NCBI GenBank assembly: GCA_937996605.1
Contig: CALKVB010000697.1
Span: forward strand, 1-19,327
Reading direction: 5' to 3'
Origin: an uncultured Oxalobacteraceae bacterium
GTDB lineage: Bacteria > Pseudomonadota > Gammaproteobacteria > Burkholderiales > Burkholderiaceae_D
Length of the DNA stretch: 19,327 nt
Part shown: piece by piece, positions 14,319 through 19,327 of the stretch
How positions within the stretch are numbered: position 1 is the first letter of the stretch
How the letters are laid out: each line of letters begins with the position of its first letter
Program-made: the position numbers and the translations under genes
The notes under the pieces: generated by a model
Told to the model about the DNA's origin: nothing
Seen by the model: the letters and a program-made list of their open reading frames with translations, nothing else
Database searches by the model: none

Positions 14319-14993
14319 TTATTTCTGTTCTTCGTTTAGATCAATCTTACTTTTAGTGGTCTGCAGGGCTTTAAGTTCAGCTTCCGTAATGTATTCAAAC
14401 ATCTTAGTCACTTTCTTCACACCACTCACGCCCGCGGCCACACTCGCTGCGGTTGCACCTTCAGATTGTGTGACACGCCCCATCAAATAGACATTACCTG
14501 CTTCGGTCACCACCTTAAACGCACTTTCATTGATGCCTTTGGTATCCACCAAAGATGCCTTAATCTTGGTCGTAATCAAAGCGTCATTCGAACGTGCAGA
14601 AATAGTGGAAGCACTGCCAATCACGAGCTCATTTAACACCGCGGTCACGCCTTGTACCGCACGAATCTCACGTTCAGCTGTCGCTTTCGCAGCTTCGTCA
14701 GGTACTTCACCAGTCAGCAAAGCGCGGCGATTATAACTATTGACATTGACATGTGAAGCATCCGTGAGTGCGTGCCTGATCGCCGATTCACCTTTCAAAA
14801 CGATAGTCTTATCTTCGGTCTGAGCGCCCAAAGTACGACGATCGATTGCAGCCATGGTGCCGACGACTGCGCCGCCAACAAACATCGCCACACAGCCTTG
14901 CAAACTCAACAGCGCAGAACAAGACAGACTGATCACGAGCACAGGTCTCGCGAGTGTTTTCCATGCAAAAGACTTGTTCACAGAACTAGTCAT
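14319..14993 (-). CDS. dolP: Dual BON-domain outer-membrane lipoprotein, DolP/YraP type
   Basis: The 224-residue protein has a signal peptide with a lipobox LQGC (Cys34), then two BON domains: about 62-127 (LLTGEVPDE.. core) and about 136-203 (ITTKIKASL, VVTEAGNVYLMGRVT, GVKKVTKMFEYI). The second is very close to E. coli DolP, which keeps the outer membrane intact and regulates envelope amidase activity at the division site. The N-terminal signal is longer than in E. coli. The ATG at 14993 is fixed by a perfect GGAGGTGAT (14998-15006); the longer frame to 15032 lies inside diaA. Start and diaA stop overlap by 8 bp, suggesting coupled translation. The gene order diaA-dolP supports the name. 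Confidence 0.88.
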   Translation of the reverse strand: MTSSVNKSFAWKTLARPVLVISLSCSALLSLQGCVAMFVGGAVVGTMAAIDRRTLGAQTEDKTIVLKGESAIRHALTDASHVNVNSYNRRALLTGEVPDEAAKATAEREIRAVQGVTAVLNELVIGSASTISARSNDALITTKIKASLVDTKGINESAFKVVTEAGNVYLMGRVTQSEGATAASVAAGVSGVKKVTKMFEYITEAELKALQTTKSKIDLNEEQK

Positions 14994-15582
14994 CTGTATC
15001 ACCTCCAAATAAAGCGGCATCAATGCCATCACACAAACAATGTATGGTTAACAAATGTACTTCTTGAATACGCGCGGTGCGATCATGAGGTACGCAGATA
15101 TGTACATCGGCATCGGTCAAACATTCGTTCATCTCTCCGCCACCTTTACCAGTGAGCGCGATTACTCGCATATCGCGTTCCAATGCCGCATTCACCGCAT
15201 TTAACACACTGGCAGAATTTCCTGATGTCGTGATCGCTAACAAAACATCGCCAGCTTGTCCAAAGGCTTGCACTTGCTTTGCAAAAACCTCTTGGAAACT
15301 GTAATCGTTTGCCACCGCAGTTAATATTGACGAATCGACCGTCAGTGCCATCGCTGGCAAAGGCAAACGCTCACGTTCGAAGCGGCCCACTAATTCAGCA
15401 GCGAAGTGCTGACAATCAGCGGCAGACCCGCCGTTCCCACAAGCCAAAATTTTATTGCCGTTCGACAGTGCAGTGAACATCAAATCCACTGCTTGTTCAA
15501 TCGGTTCTGCCAGCAACTCGGCAGAAATCATTTTTAGTTCAGCACTTTCCTGAAAGTGCGAGAGTATGCGTTGGTTTTTCAT
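14986..15582 (-). CDS. diaA: SIS-domain protein, DiaA (GmhA-like)
   Basis: The 198-residue protein is a single sugar-isomerase (SIS) domain with CGNGGSAADCQHFAAEL (48-64), VANDYSFQEVF (90-100), ITTSGNSASV (117-126) and RIQEVHLLTIHCLCD (171-185). These motifs are shared by GmhA (sedoheptulose-7-phosphate isomerase) and DiaA (tetramer that binds DnaA and times replication). The context decides: yraN upstream and dolP downstream are the neighbours of diaA in enterobacteria. Whether it also has isomerase activity is open. No ribosome site is visible, and a -10-like TATAAT lies only 9 bases before the ATG. Confidence 0.85.
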   Translation of the reverse strand: MKNQRILSHFQESAELKMISAELLAEPIEQAVDLMFTALSNGNKILACGNGGSAADCQHFAAELVGRFERERLPLPAMALTVDSSILTAVANDYSFQEVFAKQVQAFGQAGDVLLAITTSGNSASVLNAVNAALERDMRVIALTGKGGGEMNECLTDADVHICVPHDRTARIQEVHLLTIHCLCDGIDAALFGGDTDD

Positions 15583-15591
15583 AGTGCGCGG

Positions 15592-15597
15592 ATTATA
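15592..15597 (-). promoter_or_regulatory. Candidate -10 (TATAAT) of diaA
   Basis: The plus strand reads ATTATA, i.e. TATAAT on the minus strand, with nine bases between it and the diaA ATG. The RNA would begin a few bases before the start codon. The -35 is poor (GCTCAA-like). Confidence 0.4.
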
Positions 15598-15718
15598 GCG
15601 TGAGGATGAGCAAATTGAGCAGCAATGCCGCAGGTAATACTTTCACAAAATTACCATGTAAGGTGAAATGCATGAATTGCGGGCTTCATGACTTGATTCT
15701 ACTGTAAAACAGCGTTGA

Positions 15719-16105
15719 CTAAGCTGAAATGATATTTTTTAGCCATTGAAGATGCTCACCGTCAATCGCAATCAGATCGAAACGACAGGCAGGTTGATTG
15801 CGCAAGCCTTGTAAATAGACCTGAGCGGCATGCACTAAGCGTTTCTGTTTAGCTGTCGTGACACTAGCGATAGCACCACCAAATCGGGCGTCTGCACGTT
15901 GTCTGACCTCAACAAAGACCACGTAGTGAGCATCTCGCATAATGAGATCGATCTCGCCACCTTTGCACAGGAAGCTACGCTGCACCAAGTGCAAACCTTG
16001 TGACTCCAAATAAAGGCGCGCACGCTCCTCAGCAGCATCACCGCTTCGTTGTTTAGGGGTGCGTATCGCGGCTAATCGTTTTGAAAGCCAATTTGACTCT
16101 GGCAT
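15719..16105 (-). CDS. yraN: YraN/UPF0102 endonuclease-fold protein
   Basis: The 128-residue protein is the UPF0102 family: GDAAEERARLYLESQGL (22-38), then GGEIDLIMRD (49-58) and VVFVEVRQRADARFGGA (62-78), where the Asp and Glu match the metal-binding residues of a restriction-endonuclease-like core; RFDLIAID (108-115) closes the fold. Its job is not established; the fold suggests DNA or Holliday-junction processing. The ATG at 16105 is preferred because AGGAA lies nine bases upstream; the TTG at 16114 would have no room for a ribosome site. It lies 59 bp from the divergent rsmI and 136 bp ahead of diaA. Confidence 0.9.
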   Translation of the reverse strand: MPESNWLSKRLAAIRTPKQRSGDAAEERARLYLESQGLHLVQRSFLCKGGEIDLIMRDAHYVVFVEVRQRADARFGGAIASVTTAKQKRLVHAAQVYLQGLRNQPACRFDLIAIDGEHLQWLKNIISA

Positions 16106-16164
16106 AGCGTACAATTCCTGTATCCAACATCTTCATTTTTCATCGTGAGTCTTCATCTTCAGTC

Positions 16165-17076
16165 ATGAGCCAAGAATCTGCTGCAACGTTTAATCCTAGC
16201 GCCCTGTTTGAGTCTATTCATCAACAGACTTATCCTAACGCGACTCTATACATTATTGCAACACCAATTGGCAATAGTGCGGATATCTCTTTACGCGCCT
16301 TACATGTCTTGCACATTGCTGATGCGGTAGCTTGCGAAGACACCCGAAATACGGCGCAGCTGCTCACACGATATGGTCTCCACAAGCCACTGATTGCAGC
16401 GCATATGCATAATGAGCATGAAGTTGCAGAGAAAATTATTCAAAGATTACAAGCAGGTGAGCGTATTGCTTTGGTCTCTGATGCTGGAACGCCCGCGATA
16501 TCAGATCCGGGTGCAATTATCGTCGATGCAGTGCGCCAAGCAGGGCTACGTGTTTCACCATTGCCGGGCGCTTCAGCAGCAATTAGTGCGCTCTCGGCGA
16601 GTGGTTTAGTCAACGATCGTTTTTACTTTGTTGGTTTTCTACCCAGCAAAGCTGGACAACGCGACACCTGCTTACAAGCGTTGATTACCATTCCTGCTAC
16701 CTTGATCTTTTACGAGGCACCACATCGCATTACTGAAAGCACTAAAGCCTTACTCGATAATTTCGGGCCCGATCGACGCGTCGTTTTTGCACGTGAAATC
16801 ACCAAACTGTTCGAAGAAATTCATCGCTGCACTTTAGCCGAAGCTATCGATTGGTTGGCGCAAGACCCGCATCGCGAAAAAGGTGAATATGTGGTCTTGG
16901 TTGAAGGCATGCCCGAAGCCGACTCGGATGATTTGTTCGAAGCCAAACGAGTTCTCGAGATATTATTAGGAGAGCTTTCCGTCAAACAAGCTGCCAATCT
17001 CGCCGCACAAATTACAGGCAAGAAAAAAAATGCGTTGTATCAAATTGCTTTAGAAATGAAAGCGAACGACGAATAA
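16165..17076 (+). CDS. rsmI: 16S rRNA 2'-O-ribose cytidine-1402 methyltransferase
   Basis: RsmI methylates the ribose of C1402 in the 16S rRNA P site using S-adenosylmethionine. The 303-residue protein has LYIIATPIGNSADISLRA (28-45), ACEDTR (56-61), VSDAGTPAISDPG (104-116), PLPGASAA (132-139) and FYFVGFLP (153-160), all standard for the tetrapyrrole-methylase-fold YraL family. The C-terminal KGEYVVLVEG and the final helices (SVKQAANLAAQITGKKKNALY) are also present. About 25 residues precede the usual start of the fold, which is common. It is divergent from yraN. In enterobacteria lpoA lies between them; here it is absent. Confidence 0.96.
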   Translation: MSQESAATFNPSALFESIHQQTYPNATLYIIATPIGNSADISLRALHVLHIADAVACEDTRNTAQLLTRYGLHKPLIAAHMHNEHEVAEKIIQRLQAGERIALVSDAGTPAISDPGAIIVDAVRQAGLRVSPLPGASAAISALSASGLVNDRFYFVGFLPSKAGQRDTCLQALITIPATLIFYEAPHRITESTKALLDNFGPDRRVVFAREITKLFEEIHRCTLAEAIDWLAQDPHREKGEYVVLVEGMPEADSDDLFEAKRVLEILLGELSVKQAANLAAQITGKKKNALYQIALEMKANDE

Positions 17077-17096
17077 GAATTGGAATCGATTCTTTT
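17075..17096. terminator. Weak hairpin between convergent rsmI and rlpA
   Basis: AAGAAT (17075-17080) pairs with ATTCTT (17089-17094) over eight bases, extended by one T-G wobble; a run of four T covers 17093-17096. It overlaps the rsmI stop. Weak evidence for a shared terminator. Confidence 0.35.
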
Positions 17097-17104
17097 GGCT
17101 TCAA

Positions 17105-18205
17105 TTATCTCTGCACAATAATCGGTTTCGCGACTACATTCCCAATCTTGTCGGCCATCGCTTGTGCATCCGCGCGGTTCGCAAACGGTCCCGCTTGTAA
17201 GCGGTAAAGATTACCTTGTTGAATAATCTCGAAGACAACATCAAGCGCGCCAATTTGATCACGAATTTTTTGCTGGATCTGTTCGCGACTCATCTCTGCA
17301 TTGGCACGGATACCAAAAGCAGCAAATTGTAGATAGAAAGCTAAAGTACCGTTGCCAGGCTTGCTCAATGCAGACACTGAATCTACATTTGACTGAGTCG
17401 CAGAATTAGGTGAACTCCTCTCTAGAATCGCAGGACTCGTCTTTTTATCCAACTTCATCTTGTCAACCGTGAGCTGACGTTCACGCTCAAGCGCTTTATC
17501 GGCCGCAAGCGAATTATCAGCGGCGCTCTGCTCAGTCTGTGCAATTTGACTCTTACGATTTTCTGCCATGCGAGCGATCTCATCGGGCAAAAGCCGTTCT
17601 ATCTCAATTTCACTACTACCTTTTCCGAGATAGTCCAACTTTAACGCGGCGGTGTATGAGAGATCCATCACCCGATTCGAATGAAATGGACCACGATCAT
17701 TGATACGTACAATGATCTGCTTGCCATTCGCGAGATTGGTCACTCTCGCGTAGGACGGAATCGGCAAGATAGGATGAGCCGCCGTAATTTTGAACATATC
17801 ATAGGGCTCACCTGAGGAGGTACGCTTGCCATGAAATTTTTTACCATACCAACTGGCGATACCACGTTGTTTAAAGGGCGTCGTATTGTCATTGATAGGC
17901 GTATAAGTCTTGCCGAATACTTGGTAGGGTTTATTGCCGGTGCGCGAATACGGTTCAACCGCGGGGACAGGATCAGGTGTCTTTTCTAAATTCGCCGGAA
18001 TATTTTCACCGGGTCCATCGTCTTGATAATAAGCGCCTCGACTTGGATTGCTGCTCGGGCTAGACTTTTCTGCGACAGATGCACTATTTTCAGCCTTATT
18101 CGCGGCCACCTTGACGGCAGACTTCGACGTGTTTTTGGGTGCGCTCGAACATGCGACCAAGCTCACTAGCAACACAAAAGAAACAAATCGAGAGACGTAA
18201 TGCAT
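17105..18205 (-). CDS. rlpA: Septal-ring lytic transglycosylase-like lipoprotein RlpA with SPOR domain
   Basis: The 366-residue lipoprotein has a lipobox VAC (Cys19), a low-complexity Ser/Lys/Pro linker, a double-psi beta-barrel from about 112 to 205 (GIASWYGKKFHGKRTSSGE..., TAAHPILPIPS, VRINDRGPF), a charged linker (about 206-285) and a SPOR domain (about 287-366, FYLQFAAFGIRANA and YRLQAGPFANRADA). Glu133, His144 and Asp170 match the catalytic Glu120, His131 and Asp157 of Pseudomonas RlpA, all offset by 13, so the lytic transglycosylase activity on denuded glycan is probably kept; E. coli RlpA has lost it. SPOR targets the septum. The ATG at 18205 overlaps the rodA stop (TGATG), so translation is coupled; no ribosome site is visible. 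Confidence 0.95.
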   Translation of the reverse strand: MHYVSRFVSFVLLVSLVACSSAPKNTSKSAVKVAANKAENSASVAEKSSPSSNPSRGAYYQDDGPGENIPANLEKTPDPVPAVEPYSRTGNKPYQVFGKTYTPINDNTTPFKQRGIASWYGKKFHGKRTSSGEPYDMFKITAAHPILPIPSYARVTNLANGKQIIVRINDRGPFHSNRVMDLSYTAALKLDYLGKGSSEIEIERLLPDEIARMAENRKSQIAQTEQSAADNSLAADKALERERQLTVDKMKLDKKTSPAILERSSPNSATQSNVDSVSALSKPGNGTLAFYLQFAAFGIRANAEMSREQIQQKIRDQIGALDVVFEIIQQGNLYRLQAGPFANRADAQAMADKIGNVVAKPIIVQR

Positions 18206-19314
18206 CAAGATTTCATCAATCCGCGGTGATGTTGGACGCTCATTAAGATGCCCAGTCCCATACCCAGCGTCATCATCGCCGTACCACCAAAACTCATGAA
18301 AGGCAAAGGCACACCGACGACAGGAAGTATGCCGACGACCATCCCTAGATTCACAAAAGCATAGGTAAAAAAGATAGCCGTCACAGCGCCTGCCATTAAA
18401 CGTGAAAACATCGTCGGTGCATTTGCCGCGATCATCAAACCGCGAACCACGACTAAGAAATATAGAAACACCAAGAACAAACTACCGATAAAACCAAACT
18501 CTTCAAGATACACTGCCGAAATAAAATCAGTCGTATGCTCAGGGATAAATTCAAGATGTGATTGCGTGCCGTTTTTCCAACCCTTACCAGTGACGCCACC
18601 AGAACCCACCGCGATCGTCGATTGAATGATGTGAAAACCTTTGCCTAAAGCATCTTTGGTCGGGTCTAACATAATCATTACACGGTCTTTTTGGTAATCG
18701 TGTAAGCGTGGCCAAATCACCGTCGGTATCAACAATACCGCGGCCAAAAACAGACCAATCAATAAACGCCAGGATAAACCGGCTAAAAAAATGACTGTAA
18801 AACCAACCGCCCCCACCAATAAGGCCGTACCTAGATCAGGCTGTTTGACGATTAAGCCAAGCGGTATCGCCAAGATCAAAGCAGCAACAACGAAATCTTT
18901 CCAACGCAAAGTACCTTCACGCTTTTGGAAATACCATGCCAACATCAAGGGTACAGCAATCTTCAGTGCTTCTGAGGGCTGAATATCGATACCTACGTGT
19001 AGCCAGCGTCGAGCACCTTTTTTGACTACACCGGCAATGGCGACGGCGATCAGCAAAGTAACACCAATGGTATAAATAGGAATCGCGAAGCGCATCAAGG
19101 TCTGCGGCGGTACATTCGCAACAAACCACATCACAAAAAAGGCGATCACAATATTTCGCAAATGATTTTCTAATCGGCCAGGAAAATCAATGCCTGCCGA
19201 GTACATAGTGACAATGCCCGTACTCACGATCAAAAAAATCAAAATCGCTAAGGGCACATCAAATACAGTAAAGTAAGCACGAAAGCGTTGCCAATAGATG
19301 GATTTGTTTTCCAT
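18205..19314 (-). CDS. rodA: Peptidoglycan glycosyltransferase RodA (SEDS family)
   Basis: RodA polymerises lipid II into glycan strands for cell elongation with the transpeptidase PBP2 and MreBCD. The 369-residue protein has about ten membrane helices and the SEDS signatures: KKGARRWLHVGIDIQPSE (98-115), KQPDLGTALLVGAVG (157-171), KGFHIIQSTIAVGSGGVTGKGW (225-246) and, in FIPEHTTDFI, Asp263, aligned with the essential Asp262 of E. coli RodA. GVPLPFMSFGG closes the core. The ATG at 19314 follows an AGAGGA ribosome site. The PBP2 gene (mrdA) would be expected just outside the window upstream (inference). Confidence 0.97.
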   Translation of the reverse strand: MENKSIYWQRFRAYFTVFDVPLAILIFLIVSTGIVTMYSAGIDFPGRLENHLRNIVIAFFVMWFVANVPPQTLMRFAIPIYTIGVTLLIAVAIAGVVKKGARRWLHVGIDIQPSEALKIAVPLMLAWYFQKREGTLRWKDFVVAALILAIPLGLIVKQPDLGTALLVGAVGFTVIFLAGLSWRLLIGLFLAAVLLIPTVIWPRLHDYQKDRVMIMLDPTKDALGKGFHIIQSTIAVGSGGVTGKGWKNGTQSHLEFIPEHTTDFISAVYLEEFGFIGSLFLVFLYFLVVVRGLMIAANAPTMFSRLMAGAVTAIFFTYAFVNLGMVVGILPVVGVPLPFMSFGGTAMMTLGMGLGILMSVQHHRGLMKS

Positions 19315-19327
19315 ATTATTTCCTCTT

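Noticed and set aside
18206..18208. TTG start of rlpA one codon upstream
   Set aside because: ATG 18205 overlapping the rodA stop as TGATG is the simpler start; the difference is one residue.

Overview
The window reads as a chromosomal segment of a betaproteobacterium, most likely Burkholderiales and close to Oxalobacteraceae (an Undibacterium- or Herminiimonas-like organism). This is inferred from protein style, gene neighbourhoods and moderate GC; no rRNA or other marker is present to prove it. It is densely coded, mostly with housekeeping genes. I see no tRNA, rRNA, CRISPR, insertion sequence or integrase.

Layout. 1-669 is the 3' part of a Bax inhibitor-1/YccA membrane protein, closed by a strong terminator. 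670-1124 is non-coding and holds a dispersed-type palindrome and a 90-bp element repeated in tandem with an exact 100-bp period. It runs straight into a TerC/Alx-family membrane protein (1125-2090). A 508-bp gap follows with two hairpins after terC, then a promoter-like sequence and a leader ending in a terminator-like hairpin just before metH (2599-6336). From about 6400 to 8260 the window looks like accessory DNA: a degenerate, probably catalytically dead M50 site-2-protease homologue, a small DUF4274-like protein, and several families of palindromic repeats including a full and a half copy of one element.

argB (minus, 8265-9188) is divergent from an ECF sigma factor (9341-9919). The sigma factor is followed by a 64-residue zinc-finger anti-sigma candidate, a GTP cyclohydrolase I (folE) and a BLUF blue-light sensor, all on the plus strand and closed by a bidirectional terminator. 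This run of genes is the best candidate for an undescribed functional module: a sigma/anti-sigma switch next to pterin synthesis and a flavin photoreceptor.

On the minus strand, from 14249 down, lemA precedes an M48 (HtpX-like) membrane protease with a long C-terminal extension. Further along lies the envelope cluster yraN - diaA - dolP (minus), divergent from rsmI (plus). It matches the enterobacterial rsmI-lpoA-yraN-diaA-dolP locus except that lpoA is absent and rsmI is inverted. The window closes with rlpA and rodA (minus, stop and start overlapping as TGATG), the end of a cell-elongation operon.

Together the right half is envelope and cell-shape biology (RodA, RlpA, DolP, M48/LemA), the left half is methionine, arginine and ion metabolism, and the middle holds the accessory and light/stress genes.
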